Assembly (NCBI GenBank): GCA_016285245.1
Contig: JAEEQH010000001.1
Span: forward strand, 1 to 64,000
Direction of reading: 5' to 3'
Source: Prevotella sp.
GTDB taxonomy: Bacteria > Bacteroidota > Bacteroidia > Bacteroidales > Bacteroidaceae
DNA length: 64,000 nt
Position 1 is the stretch's first letter. Every line of letters begins with the position of its first letter. Both the position numbers and the translations under genes were made by a program. This document shows, piece after piece, positions 1 through 8,556 of this stretch. A model generated the notes under the pieces. The model was not told the origin of the DNA. It was given only the letters and a program-made list of their open reading frames with translations, and did not search any database.

Positions 1-20
1 GATGTTCGAGAATAAGTTCG

Positions 21-28
21 TATCTTTG
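21..28 (+). promoter_or_regulatory. TAnnTTTG promoter element
   Basis: TATCTTTG matches the Bacteroidetes -7 consensus TAnnTTTG. It lies about 125 nt before the start codon at 154, so the transcript would have a leader of roughly 120 nt. No clear -33 TTG box can be judged because the window begins here. Confidence 0.5.
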
Positions 29-153
29 CCTTCGCATTTGAAAACAATTGAACCGATGGAAGTGCACAGGGAGTCAAGAACGATGTGTAATACAGAAACT
101 TCAAAAGTGATCAGTAGAACCGACCCCGTGATTGCAATACTCCAATAATAACA

Positions 154-2301
154 ATGAAAAAAGTATTTACTACAATTATCCTTGCCCTAACCTTCTGCCT
201 TCAGATGAATGCGCAGAAATCCGTCTATATCCCCAATGAATGGAAGAATCCCTGGCCCAGCGACTCGCTACTCTACAAGGAGAGCGACCCCGACAACAAA
301 TATACATGGTCGAAATCGCGAAGCGTGGAGAGCGACAACGTCATCGTGTTCTGGGACAAGGGCTACGGCAGCAAGAAGCCCTCAGAGTCGCCCTCGGCCT
401 ACCGCGTCGACGAGCAGGACTTGCTAAAGAAGTGCGAAGCTTTTTACGATTTGGAGATTAACAAGCTGGGCTTCGTCGACGCTACGAAGTCGAACCTCAG
501 CAAATACAAAGTCATGGTGTTGCTTAACCACACCACCGACTGGGTGTGCTATGGTGGCGGATATGACTATCAGGTCAGTGCCCTATGGTTGGGCCCGTCG
601 GCCTGCAAGCCCGTAGGCCACTCGGTAGCTCATGAGGTGGGGCACTCGTTCCAATACATGTGTTTTTCCGAGCACAGCGGCCATCGTGATTCCGATACCG
701 ACAACACAGGTTTCCACCTTGCCTGCGGCAATGGACAGGCCATCTGGGAGCAGACAGCCCAGTGGCAGGCGGCACAGTCCTATCCCAGCGAGATGTTCAA
801 CCAGAGCATCTCGGTTTTCCGCAAGTCACATAACTACGCCTTCTCCCACGAGTGGCATCGCTATCAGTCCTACTGGTTCCACTACTTCCTGTGCCAGTAC
901 TACAACGACCTGACCACCGTCGCTCAGGTGTGGAACCAACCCATGACAGGGCAGAGCCGGGGCAATGGCAGCGACTTCAATCAGGCGCTGATGAAGCTCA
1001 AGGGGCTCGACGCCAAGGGACTGTTCCGTCTCTACTATGACTATGCTGCACGCTGTGCCACGTGGGACCTTGACGCCTGTCGTGAGTACGGCCAGTCCTA
1101 TGTCGGCGACTTCGACTACCGCTGCGTAGCTTTGGGCGATACCGCCTGGCAGGTGGCCTTGGCCTCAGTGCCCCAAGCTTCAGGATTCAACGTGATTCCT
1201 TTAGAGGTGCCAGATGCCGGCACTACGGTGACCACCCGTTTCACGGCACTGACAGCCGGTTCGAAGTTGGCACAGGGTGATCCTGCCGAGATGATGACGG
1301 GCGAGACACAGTGGGGCCGTACCAGTCGTACTACCTACCTGCGACCCACCAATGCCACCAAGCGTGGCTTCCGTCTGGGCTATGTCGCCCTGCTGGCCGA
1401 CGGCACCCGTCAGTACGTTCAGCAGGACACCATCTTCTGCCAAGGAAACCAGGAAATCACCTGTGAGGTCAGCATGACCGTGCCGCAGGACACCCGTCAG
1501 CTATGGCTCATCGTGGTGCCTGCGCCCACTTCGTATGTTGCCCATAAGTGGGACGAGAAGATTACGGGCGACGACCAGTGGCCCTACCGTTTCCGCGTGG
1601 AGGGCACTACGCTGGGTGCTAAGGCACAGGTCTTCGTGTCGCCCGAGATTGACGGACGCGAGGTGGCCGATGTCACGCTGACCTACGATGTCAATCTGCC
1701 AAAACTCAACGACTATACCCCCGTACCTGTCAGCCTCTCAGGCCGTGCACAAGCCATGCTGGGCACAGCCTTCCAACTGCAGCCTGCCGACATTGCCGAC
1801 CATATGCAGGAGTGGGCCACGGGAGGTCCTGCTGTCGGCAAGATGATGTTCTACCCAATGAATCCCCAGACGCAGGCGCTTGTCAACCGCAAGAGCACTG
1901 CCAACGGCTACGGCCACTGGTTTAATGCCTCGGGTAGTTGTGTCGACTTCGGTAGCGGTGTGCTCTACAGCGAGTTTCAGCCAGCCTCGCTCACGTTCAA
2001 CGTCGGACAGAAGCCTGGTGCCGTCACCCTTGGCCGCGACTACACCTTCGGTCAGATTCTGCGCTATAAGCAAGCTGACGGCAAGGAGGCCTTGGCACGT
2101 ATCATCTTCCGCGTACACATTACCAACATTGAGTATGGTGCCACATTGGCCGACATCGACTATGCTGCACCGACGGCCGTTTGTCTGCCGTCATCCAGTA
2201 GTTTCCAATCTCCATCCGTCTATGACCTGCAGGGACGTCGTAATGATAATCCTTCAAGGGGCCTTTATGTAGTCAATGGACAGAAAGCCGTGATTAAGTG
2301 A
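154..2301 (+). CDS. Secreted HExxH protein (DUF6055-like, DUF4859-like) with type IX sorting domain
   Basis: A 715-aa exported protein. Residues 1-20 are a signal peptide ending LQMNA. Residues 160-164 read HEVGH, a zinc-metallopeptidase HExxH motif, in a region resembling DUF6055. The part from about residue 500 to 660 resembles DUF4859, a module of Bacteroidetes surface proteins. The last 28 residues (VYDLQGRR ... GLYVVNGQKAVIK) are the short Prevotella form of the type IX secretion C-terminal sorting domain, so the protein is probably surface-attached or released. Substrate unknown; protease activity is inferred from the motif alone. Its 3' end overlaps the convergent SUMF1-like gene by 48 bp. 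Confidence 0.8.
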   Translation: MKKVFTTIILALTFCLQMNAQKSVYIPNEWKNPWPSDSLLYKESDPDNKYTWSKSRSVESDNVIVFWDKGYGSKKPSESPSAYRVDEQDLLKKCEAFYDLEINKLGFVDATKSNLSKYKVMVLLNHTTDWVCYGGGYDYQVSALWLGPSACKPVGHSVAHEVGHSFQYMCFSEHSGHRDSDTDNTGFHLACGNGQAIWEQTAQWQAAQSYPSEMFNQSISVFRKSHNYAFSHEWHRYQSYWFHYFLCQYYNDLTTVAQVWNQPMTGQSRGNGSDFNQALMKLKGLDAKGLFRLYYDYAARCATWDLDACREYGQSYVGDFDYRCVALGDTAWQVALASVPQASGFNVIPLEVPDAGTTVTTRFTALTAGSKLAQGDPAEMMTGETQWGRTSRTTYLRPTNATKRGFRLGYVALLADGTRQYVQQDTIFCQGNQEITCEVSMTVPQDTRQLWLIVVPAPTSYVAHKWDEKITGDDQWPYRFRVEGTTLGAKAQVFVSPEIDGREVADVTLTYDVNLPKLNDYTPVPVSLSGRAQAMLGTAFQLQPADIADHMQEWATGGPAVGKMMFYPMNPQTQALVNRKSTANGYGHWFNASGSCVDFGSGVLYSEFQPASLTFNVGQKPGAVTLGRDYTFGQILRYKQADGKEALARIIFRVHITNIEYGATLADIDYAAPTAVCLPSSSSFQSPSVYDLQGRRNDNPSRGLYVVNGQKAVIK

Positions 2302-3186
2302 GAGAAGTGAGGATACAACTGGGGCGGAGGCGGCGAGGCGGAGGCCGAAGCCGCTGAAAGTGAGGTGGAGACTGCTTCCGTAGTCGTTAGGCGTGTAGAA
2401 GTACCTGGTCGACACGCGACAGCCGCTGATGCCGCTTTCGCAGCCGCCGCCACGGTACACGCAGTAAGGCCCCCGTGACGGACCGGTGGGATTCGTCTGG
2501 GCGCTGCTGTCGTAATAGCCGTACCAGTCTTGACACCACTCCCACACATTGCCGGACATGTCGTACAGTCCTAACTCGTTCGGCGACTTCTGGGCCACAT
2601 CGTGTGGATGGCAATAGTTGCGCGAAATGACATTGCCGTCATAGTCATCGTCCGTCCCCGGCAGGTAGCGGTCGCCGCTGTTCTGCCAGTACCACGCCAC
2701 GTCGCTGAGTCTGTTGCTGCCCGCAAACTTGTAGCCCTTGCTCTTGTTGCCGCCGCGAGCCGCAAACTCCCATTCCGCTTCCGTGGGCAAACGGAAATTC
2801 ATGCCGGTCTTCTTGTTCAGCTTGCGGATGAACGTCTCGCAGTCGCTCCAACTGACCTGCTCCACGGGCTGGTTGGCACCCCTGAACTCCGACGGGTTGC
2901 TCCTCATCACCGCCTTCCACAAGGCCTGCGTCACCTCCGTCTCACCAATCAGGTAGCTTGAGAGCGTCACGCGGTGGGCGGGTTTCTCGTTTTTGTGGGC
3001 ATCAATGCCCTGCTCGTCCGTGGCGCCCATGGTGAAGGTGCCGCCCTCAACGGCAATCATCTTGAAGGACACGCCGCCCACGGTGATCGTGGTGTCGGCG
3101 AGCAGCTCACCTTGGCTCGTCTGTGCTTGCACGGTGGTCAGCATGACGCATACCAGCGTGAGCAATGTCAGCAATAGTCTTTTCAT
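2254..3186 (-). CDS. SUMF1/formylglycine-generating-enzyme-like exported protein
   Basis: A 310-aa protein with a signal peptide (cleavage near VQAQ, residue 22) and one FGE-sulfatase (SUMF1) fold. Visible motifs are EGGTFTMGAT, the ETEVTQALWKAVM segment, LPTEAEWEFAARGG, MSGNVWEWCQDW and the late FGLRLA strand. Many Bacteroidetes SUMF1 proteins are not sulfatase activators; GldK in this window has the same fold. The expected end of the fold is near LRLAAS, but the frame runs on about 20 residues into the antisense of the neighbouring sorting domain, which suggests a lost or moved stop codon. Function beyond the fold is not assigned. Confidence 0.82.
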   Translation of the reverse strand: MKRLLLTLLTLVCVMLTTVQAQTSQGELLADTTITVGGVSFKMIAVEGGTFTMGATDEQGIDAHKNEKPAHRVTLSSYLIGETEVTQALWKAVMRSNPSEFRGANQPVEQVSWSDCETFIRKLNKKTGMNFRLPTEAEWEFAARGGNKSKGYKFAGSNRLSDVAWYWQNSGDRYLPGTDDDYDGNVISRNYCHPHDVAQKSPNELGLYDMSGNVWEWCQDWYGYYDSSAQTNPTGPSRGPYCVYRGGGCESGISGCRVSTRYFYTPNDYGSSLHLTFSGFGLRLAASAPVVSSLLSLNHGFLSIDYIKAP

Positions 3187-3214
3187 AGAAGAACAATCGT
3201 AAAAACCTTTTCTG

Positions 3215-3222
3215 CAAAGATA
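3215..3222 (-). promoter_or_regulatory. TAnnTTTG promoter element for the SUMF1-like gene
   Basis: On the minus strand this reads TATCTTTG, 29 nt before the start codon at 3186. A -33 box is not convincing. Confidence 0.5.
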
Positions 3223-3349
3223 GCCACTTCTTGTGGAATATAGTCAGACGGAGCGGAGAATTTACATATTATTCCATTTTTTTAGTATTTTATCCGTACA
3301 ATAACCGTGGGCTTCGTGCGTTATATTAATGTATAAAGCTTTATCGACA

Positions 3350-3430
3350 ATGGATTGGTTACATATTGCTGCTGTGGTGGTGCTCGTCATCCTGGGTGTC
3401 ATCATCTATAGGAACAAGTCGCGCGAGTAG
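3350..3430 (+). CDS. 26-aa single-span membrane peptide
   Basis: An ATG at 3350 opens a 26-codon frame, MDWLHIAAVVVLVILGVII followed by YRNKSRE. It has one hydrophobic span of about 16 residues and a basic tail, the pattern of a small inner-membrane protein with its C-terminus inside. The stop at 3430 is 3 nt before the next start at 3434, which suggests translational coupling. No family is recognised. It is below most gene-caller limits. Function unknown. Confidence 0.5.
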   Translation: MDWLHIAAVVVLVILGVIIYRNKSRE

Positions 3431-3433
3431 GCC

Positions 3434-3955
3434 ATGTGTCAGCGGGTGAAGCATTGGTTCGTCTGGTTGCGCCGTCTGCGACACTCACGTGGCTTCGGCA
3501 TACAGTCGCCCACGGACTACGCCTTTGTGCGCTATGTGGTCTGTGAGCCTTGGCCGTACTATGCCTACGACGCCGTGGGGCAGGGCGACGACTGGCTGAC
3601 GCGCCGGCTGGGACGGCTCTATTTCCGTCTGGCCAACTGGCGCCAGCCCGCGACGATTGTGACCGACGGCTACGAGGACTACTTCGCCGCCGGTTGCCGC
3701 CGTGCCGCCGTTACCCGACGCCTTGAGGGGGTGGCGGAGCTGGTGCAGGTGCCCGTGGAAGCTGCCGTCGACCAGTTGCTTGGACTGACTGACGAACGGT
3801 CGCTGCTGATTGTCGAGGGCATCAATCGCGACAGTCGTCGGTGGAAGGCAATCGTCGCCGACAGCCGGGCGGTAGTCACCTTCGACCTCTACTACTGCGG
3901 TCTGGTGATGTTTGACAAGAAACGTACAAAACAACATTATATCATTAATTTCTAA
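3434..3955 (+). CDS. Short, diverged methyltransferase-like protein
   Basis: A 173-aa protein. The N-terminus (RHSRGFGIQSPTDYAFVRYVV) and the end (VTFDLYYCGLVMFDKKRTKQHYIINF) resemble the two ends of Bacteroidetes class I SAM-dependent methyltransferases that begin RHGxHSPF and end in a DLxxxGLVFF strand. No glycine-rich SAM loop is visible and the length is well below the usual 220-260 residues, so it may be a reduced, non-catalytic form. The next gene starts 5 nt after its stop, so co-expression with the cobalamin adenosyltransferase is likely. Functional assignment is weak; the reading frame is secure. Confidence 0.65.
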   Translation: MCQRVKHWFVWLRRLRHSRGFGIQSPTDYAFVRYVVCEPWPYYAYDAVGQGDDWLTRRLGRLYFRLANWRQPATIVTDGYEDYFAAGCRRAAVTRRLEGVAELVQVPVEAAVDQLLGLTDERSLLIVEGINRDSRRWKAIVADSRAVVTFDLYYCGLVMFDKKRTKQHYIINF

Positions 3956-3960
3956 GGACT

Positions 3961-4524
3961 ATGAAAATTACGAAAGTTTATACCCGTAAGGGCGATCAGG
4001 GGACGACCAGCCTCGTGGGCGGCGTGCGTATCAAGAAGAGCGACATCCGCCTGGAGGCCTACGGCACCGTCGACGAGCTGGGTGCCCATTTGGGTATGCT
4101 CGCCGCGTTGCTCGACGGTCAGGAGGAGCAACAGACCATTATCCGCATACAGAATAACCTGTTCAACGTCTGCACCCACCTGGCAACGGACCAGAGTCAG
4201 ACGCCGCTATACCCCTCGGCCCATCTGGCCGATGGCGAGATTGCCTTCCTCGAGGAGCGTATCGATACGATGATGGGACAGCTGCCCGAACGTCAGGGCT
4301 TCGTGCTGGCCGGTGGCTGCCAGGCGGCCTGTCAGGCACACATCTGCCGCACCGTCTGCCGTCGTGCCGAGCGCCGCATCGCCGCCCTTGCCGAGGTCGC
4401 CGTGGTTGGTCCCGAGATGCAGCAATACGTCAACAGACTGAGCGATTATCTGTTTGTATTGGCCAAAATAATAAATTTTAACGAAGGTGTCCAAGAAATT
4501 CTATGGAAAAATGCTTGCAAATAG
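3961..4524 (+). CDS. PduO-type cob(I)yrinic acid a,c-diamide adenosyltransferase
   Basis: A 187-aa protein of the PduO-type ATP:cob(I)alamin adenosyltransferase family, which transfers the adenosyl group of ATP to Co(I) to make adenosylcobalamin. The N-terminal ATP loop KVYTRKGDQGTTSLVGG, the segment EAYGTVDELGAHLG and the C-terminal NRLSDYLFVLAK are diagnostic, and the length is normal for a cytosolic trimeric enzyme. It follows the methyltransferase-like gene by 5 nt. Adenosylcobalamin would serve methylmalonyl-CoA mutase in propionate formation; that link is family knowledge, not visible here. Confidence 0.93.
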   Translation: MKITKVYTRKGDQGTTSLVGGVRIKKSDIRLEAYGTVDELGAHLGMLAALLDGQEEQQTIIRIQNNLFNVCTHLATDQSQTPLYPSAHLADGEIAFLEERIDTMMGQLPERQGFVLAGGCQAACQAHICRTVCRRAERRIAALAEVAVVGPEMQQYVNRLSDYLFVLAKIINFNEGVQEILWKNACK

Positions 4525-4544
4525 GAAATAAATGATTACTTTTG
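4515..4544 (+). promoter_or_regulatory. Bacteroidetes promoter for the DUF2795 gene
   Basis: TTG at 4515-4517, 19 nt, then TACTTTTG at 4537-4544. This is the clearest match in the window to the -33/-7 consensus and gives a leader of about 45 nt before the ATG at 4595. The -33 box lies in the last codons of the adenosyltransferase gene. Confidence 0.72.
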
Positions 4545-4594
4545 CGGCCAAATTAAAACTTAGAATCGAAAAACTGTAAATTGAAGACTAAATT

Positions 4595-4816
4595 ATGTAC
4601 TGGACACTTGAATTAGCATCAAAGCTTGAAGACGCTCCCTGGCCCGCAACCAAGGACGAACTTATAGACTATGCCATCCGTTCGGGCGCTCCGCTCGAGG
4701 TGCTGGAAAACCTGCAGGAGATTGAGGACGAGGGCGACATCTACGACTCCATCGAGGACATCTGGCCCGACTATCCCACGAAGGAAGATTTCCTGTTCAA
4801 CGAGGATGAGTACTAA
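4595..4816 (+). CDS. DUF2795 family small acidic protein
   Basis: A 73-aa acidic protein beginning MYWTLELASKLEDAPWPATKDELIDYA, matching the DUF2795 family. In Bacteroidetes the family often occurs as a short stand-alone protein like this one. The C-terminus is very acidic (DEGDIYDSIEDIWPDYP ... FNEDEY). It has its own promoter and is followed by a strong hairpin, so it appears monocistronic. The molecular role of the family is not established. Confidence 0.85.
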   Translation: MYWTLELASKLEDAPWPATKDELIDYAIRSGAPLEVLENLQEIEDEGDIYDSIEDIWPDYPTKEDFLFNEDEY

Positions 4817-4850
4817 GAACTTGGATGGCGTGTCATAACACACAGAGTTG

Positions 4851-4926
4851 AACAAAAATCTTCAAAAATCTAACAAAAATGGCTTTCGACAAGTTTATTG
4901 ATGTCAGATTTTTGAAGATTTTTGTT
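4851..4926 (+). terminator. Hairpin terminator with 21-bp arms
   Basis: Perfect 21-bp inverted arms at 4851-4871 and 4906-4926, built around ATCTTCAAAAATCT, with a 34-nt loop and a T-run at the end. It sits between the DUF2795 gene and fhs. The arm sequence recurs almost unchanged at 61225-61299 after secDF. Confidence 0.75.
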
Positions 4927-4973
4927 TTTTGACACATCTTGTTTTTTTCTAGAGCAAGGCATAACGAATCAAT

Positions 4974-6650
4974 ATGAAGACAGACATACAGATTGCACGG
5001 GAATGTGAGCTGAATCCTATCAGCGACATCGCCGCACACTTGGGCATCGACCCCGAGAAGATTGAGCCCTACGGCCGTTACATGGCCAAGGTGCCGGTAT
5101 CCATGATTGACGAGGAGAAGGTGAAGCAGAGTCGCCTGATACTGGTGACGGCCATCAGCCCGACGAAGGCCGGTATCGGCAAGACCACCGTCAGCATCGG
5201 CCTGACGCTGGGCTTGAACAAGATCGGTAAGAAGGCGGCCGTGGCGCTGCGCGAGCCGTCGCTCGGTCCCTGCTTCGGCATCAAGGGCGGCGCTGCTGGT
5301 GGCGGCTATGCTCAGGTGTTGCCGATGGAGAAGATCAACCTGCACTTCACCGGCGACTTCCATGCCGTGACGTCGGCCCACAACACCATCAGCGCCCTGC
5401 TCGACAACTACCTGTACCAGCACCGCAAGGACGGCTTTTCGCTGCGTGAGATCTACTGGAAGCGTGTGCTCGACGTGAACGACCGCGCCCTGCGTAACGT
5501 GGTGACGGGACTTCGTGGCGACGGTGTCATTTCTGAGACAGGCTTCGACATCACGCCGGCCTCGGAGCTAATGGCCATCCTCTGTCTGGCAACGAGCGAG
5601 GAGGACCTGCAGCGCCGTATTGAGAATATCGTGCTGGGCATTACTGCCGATGGCGCTCCCTTCCGTGTCCGCGACCTCGGTGTGGCGGGCGCCATCACCG
5701 TGCTGTTGCGCGACGCCCTGGCACCCAATCTGGTGCAGACGACGGAGCATACGCCCGCTTTCATCCATGGCGGTCCGTTTGCCAACATCGCCCACGGCTG
5801 CAGCAGCGTGGTGGCCACGAAGATGGCGATGACCTACTGCGACTACGTGGTGACGGAGGCAGGCTTCGGTGCCGACCTTGGTGCCGAGAAGTTCTTCGAC
5901 ATCAAGTGCCGGAAGACGGGCTTGCAGCCGCAGTTGGTGGTGATCGTTGCCACCACACAGGGCTTGAAGATGCACGGCGGCGTGGATCTTGAGCAGATCA
6001 AGGAACCCAATCTCAAGGGTCTGAAGGAAGGTCTGAAGAACCTGAACCGCCACATCAACAATATGCAGGGCTTCGGCCAGCCCGTCGTCGTGACGCTCAA
6101 CCGCTTCGACTTCGACAGCGACGAGGAAATCGACGTCGTCCGCAAGAACTGCGAGGACCTCGGCGTGGGCTTTGCCGTCAACGAAGCCTTCCTGAAGGGT
6201 GGCGAGGGTGCCGTGGAACTAGCGCAGAAGGTCGTTGACACCATTGACACGATACAGCCCCTGCCCATCCACTTCACCTATCCCGAGAACGACACGATTG
6301 AGGGGAAGATTGAGAAGGTCTGCAAACGCATCTATGGTGCTGCCGCCGTGGAGTTTACCAAGACCGGCAAGCGGCGTCTGGAGGCGCTCTACACAACCTT
6401 TGCCGACGACAAGGCCATCAAGCGCTACCCTGTCTGCATCGCCAAGACGCAGTTCTCGTTCACGGCCGACAGCACCCGCTACGGCTCGCCCGAGGGCTTT
6501 ACCATCCGCATCCGCGACGTCATCCTGAACAGCGGCAGCGAGATGATTGTCGCCATTGCCGGCGATATGCTCCGTATGCCGGGACTGCCGAAGAGTCCGC
6601 AGGCGGAGCGCATCACCATCGTCGACGGCGAGATTGAGGGCCTCTCGTAA
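4974..6650 (+). CDS. fhs: Formate--tetrahydrofolate ligase
   Basis: A 558-aa cytosolic enzyme that makes 10-formyltetrahydrofolate from formate, THF and ATP. The ATP-binding loop [15 protein letters not shown] is at residues 62-76. Other family segments are [55 protein letters not shown] and the C-terminal [16 protein letters not shown]. Length matches the roughly 555-residue family. It lies alone between two strong hairpins. In anaerobes it supplies one-carbon units for purine synthesis from fermentation formate (family knowledge). Confidence 0.97.
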   Translation: MKTDIQIARECELNPISDIAAHLGIDPEKIEPYGRYMAKVPVSMIDEEKVKQSRLILVTAISPTKAGIGKTTVSIGLTLGLNKIGKKAAVALREPSLGPCFGIKGGAAGGGYAQVLPMEKINLHFTGDFHAVTSAHNTISALLDNYLYQHRKDGFSLREIYWKRVLDVNDRALRNVVTGLRGDGVISETGFDITPASELMAILCLATSEEDLQRRIENIVLGITADGAPFRVRDLGVAGAITVLLRDALAPNLVQTTEHTPAFIHGGPFANIAHGCSSVVATKMAMTYCDYVVTEAGFGADLGAEKFFDIKCRKTGLQPQLVVIVATTQGLKMHGGVDLEQIKEPNLKGLKEGLKNLNRHINNMQGFGQPVVVTLNRFDFDSDEEIDVVRKNCEDLGVGFAVNEAFLKGGEGAVELAQKVVDTIDTIQPLPIHFTYPENDTIEGKIEKVCKRIYGAAAVEFTKTGKRRLEALYTTFADDKAIKRYPVCIAKTQFSFTADSTRYGSPEGFTIRIRDVILNSGSEMIVAIAGDMLRMPGLPKSPQAERITIVDGEIEGLS

Positions 6651-6675
6651 ACAGGAATTAAAAGATATTTTATAA

Positions 6676-6743
6676 AACCACGAATTTCACGAATTTGATG
6701 TGTGCGCAGCCAAAAATTCGATTAATTCGTGAAATTCGTGGTT
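6676..6743. terminator. Bidirectional hairpin between fhs and GH43 genes
   Basis: Perfect 20-bp arms at 6676-6695 and 6724-6743, each made of two copies of the motif CACGAATT, with a 28-nt loop. It lies between convergent genes and has A/T runs on both outer sides, so it can end transcription from either side. A CACGAATTTCACGAATT-type sequence is a widely dispersed bacterial repeat. Confidence 0.7.
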
Positions 6744-6761
6744 GTTTTTATTATGTTCGTT

Positions 6762-8468
6762 CTACTCGAACACGAAGTCGTGGAGTGTGCAGAGCGACTT
6801 GTCCTTTGTGTCGGAGACGAACTTGAAGAAGATGGGCAGCTGACCTTCGAAGCTGCCGAGCTTCGGTAGTTCGGCACTCATCTCCGTCGGCTCCTGCTTC
6901 ATGTCAGCCTTCAGTTCGATAGCCCCCAGCTTCACACCTTCCGCGCAGCGATCGGGGACAGCCACGGGCCACGGCCGCAGTATCCACACCTCGATGGTGC
7001 CGTCGACGCCCAGCGGCGTAAGGTTCAGCAGCAGCTTCAGGTCCTTGCGTCCCATGGTGGCCTTGTCCAGCTTGAAGTACTTGTAACCGACAATCGAGCC
7101 GGCGGTGTTGTTCACCACGTCGTTGGTGTTGTAGCGCAGGTCATAGGGGCGTTCGTACTTCTCGGCAGGCTCGAAAGTGTCGGCCGTTGTCTTCACGTTG
7201 CTGTTGCCGTAGCCAGCAGCGACGTAGGAACCGTAGAACGTGTTGTTGGGCCAGTCGTGGGTGGCTGGCTCCGGACCGGTATACCAGCAGGCGATGCCGG
7301 CGGAGTGGCGCTCGAAGGGGTCGAGGCCGTCGAGTGCGAAGCCACGCGACGTGTATTCTGCCTCGGAGATGGTCACCTTGCCGCCAGGACCCTCCTCGAC
7401 GTTCACCTCAATGGGCTCCACCATGGCCTGACGTGCAAACTCATTGGTGCCCGTCTGACGGTGGTAGAAGACGTACCACTGTCCGTTCACTTCGCAGATG
7501 GAACCGTGGGTGTTACCGTCAGGCGTTGCCGATGCGATGACATTCCCCTGCTCGTCAATCTCGCGTCCACGGCCGTCGATGATGGTACCGCCGTAGGTCC
7601 AGGGGCCCAGTGGGTGGTCGCTGTAGCAGTAGGCGAGGGTGTAGTTCGACGTAGGCAGTCCGAACTCGCCGTCCTCGGTGAAGCGGCTGTAGATGAACAC
7701 GTACTTATCCTTGATCTTTCGGATGCTGGAGGCCTCGAAGAACTTGAAGCGTCCGGGCTGGTTGCGCCCGCTGATCATGTCCTCGATGATCTCGGTGCCC
7801 GGCTTGACAGTGGCCATCGTCGTGGGGTCGAACTCGGCGGCATAGCTGCGCTCGAAACCCCAGTAGCCGTAGACGCGGCCGTCATCGTCGATGAAGACGG
7901 CGGGGTCGAACTGCAGGACGCCGTCCACCTGGTTGGGGTTGTCCTTGTTCCAGTTGCACACCACGAACGGTCCGTCGGGACGGTCGCTCTTGGCAATCAG
8001 TCCGTTGCGGTAGCCCGTCTGGTCGTTGGGGAAGAGGTAGTAAGTCTTCTTGCCGTCCTTGTCCACGGCCAGCGTCACGTCGGGTGCGAAGAGCACGTCG
8101 GCCGTTCCTGCCGAGTCGAAGGGCTCGCCGTCGCGGTTCTTGTCGACCACGAGGATGGTGCCGTCGTATCGCCAGTTGTTCAGGCTGTCGACAGCGGCCG
8201 ACCACACCACCTGGTCGCGTCCGCAGTAGTCGGTGATGATGTCATCGTGCGATCCGTAGACGTAGACGCGGAACTTGCCCGGCTGGTCGGGATCTTCGAA
8301 GACGTAGGGCTCGCCATCGGGGATGTGCTCCCAGAGGGGCATGTAGGGGTTGCCGGGGGTGGACATTTGGACCGTTTTCGGTTGATTGTTGACAATTGAC
8401 TGTTGGCACGAGGTGCCGAGCATGGTGACAGTTGTGACTGCAATGAGCATCGTTAAGGATTTCTTCAT
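6762..8468 (-). CDS. Glycoside hydrolase family 43 lipoprotein
   Basis: A 568-aa protein. The start was set at 8468 because it gives a clean lipoprotein signal (MKKSLTMLIAVTTVTMLGTSC, Cys21); the longer frame to 8606 would begin upstream of the promoter element. The five-blade GH43 domain follows: VFEDPDQPGKFRVYVYGSHD near the start, the PDVTLAVDKDGKKTYYLFP strand and FFEASSIRKI, which carries the likely acid Glu. The last 150 residues are probably a CBM6-like beta-sandwich. GH43 enzymes act on arabinan or xylan side chains; exact specificity is not readable. A heptamer array encodes the residues right after the lipid-bearing Cys. Confidence 0.85.
   Translation of the reverse strand: MKKSLTMLIAVTTVTMLGTSCQQSIVNNQPKTVQMSTPGNPYMPLWEHIPDGEPYVFEDPDQPGKFRVYVYGSHDDIITDYCGRDQVVWSAAVDSLNNWRYDGTILVVDKNRDGEPFDSAGTADVLFAPDVTLAVDKDGKKTYYLFPNDQTGYRNGLIAKSDRPDGPFVVCNWNKDNPNQVDGVLQFDPAVFIDDDGRVYGYWGFERSYAAEFDPTTMATVKPGTEIIEDMISGRNQPGRFKFFEASSIRKIKDKYVFIYSRFTEDGEFGLPTSNYTLAYCYSDHPLGPWTYGGTIIDGRGREIDEQGNVIASATPDGNTHGSICEVNGQWYVFYHRQTGTNEFARQAMVEPIEVNVEEGPGGKVTISEAEYTSRGFALDGLDPFERHSAGIACWYTGPEPATHDWPNNTFYGSYVAAGYGNSNVKTTADTFEPAEKYERPYDLRYNTNDVVNNTAGSIVGYKYFKLDKATMGRKDLKLLLNLTPLGVDGTIEVWILRPWPVAVPDRCAEGVKLGAIELKADMKQEPTEMSAELPKLGSFEGQLPIFFKFVSDTKDKSLCTLHDFVFE
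8380..8406 (-). repeat. Heptamer array inside the GH43 lipoprotein N-terminus
   Basis: On the coding strand four imperfect 7-mers of the form CAAnnnT follow each other directly after the lipobox Cys codon and encode QQSIVNNQP. Similar CAATTGT-type arrays are part of the window-wide period-7 family. Confidence 0.5.
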
Positions 8469-8492
8469 ATTAGTTATTGATGTTTGATGGTG

Positions 8493-8500
8493 CAAATGTA
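8493..8500 (-). promoter_or_regulatory. TAnnTTTG promoter element for GH43
   Basis: TACATTTG on the minus strand, 25 nt before the chosen start at 8468. It supports that start over the longer frame. Confidence 0.5.
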
Positions 8501-8556
8501 CGTATAATCTCGGAAAAAACGTACAATAAACGAGGATTTTTTTCGTTATAGTAGAG

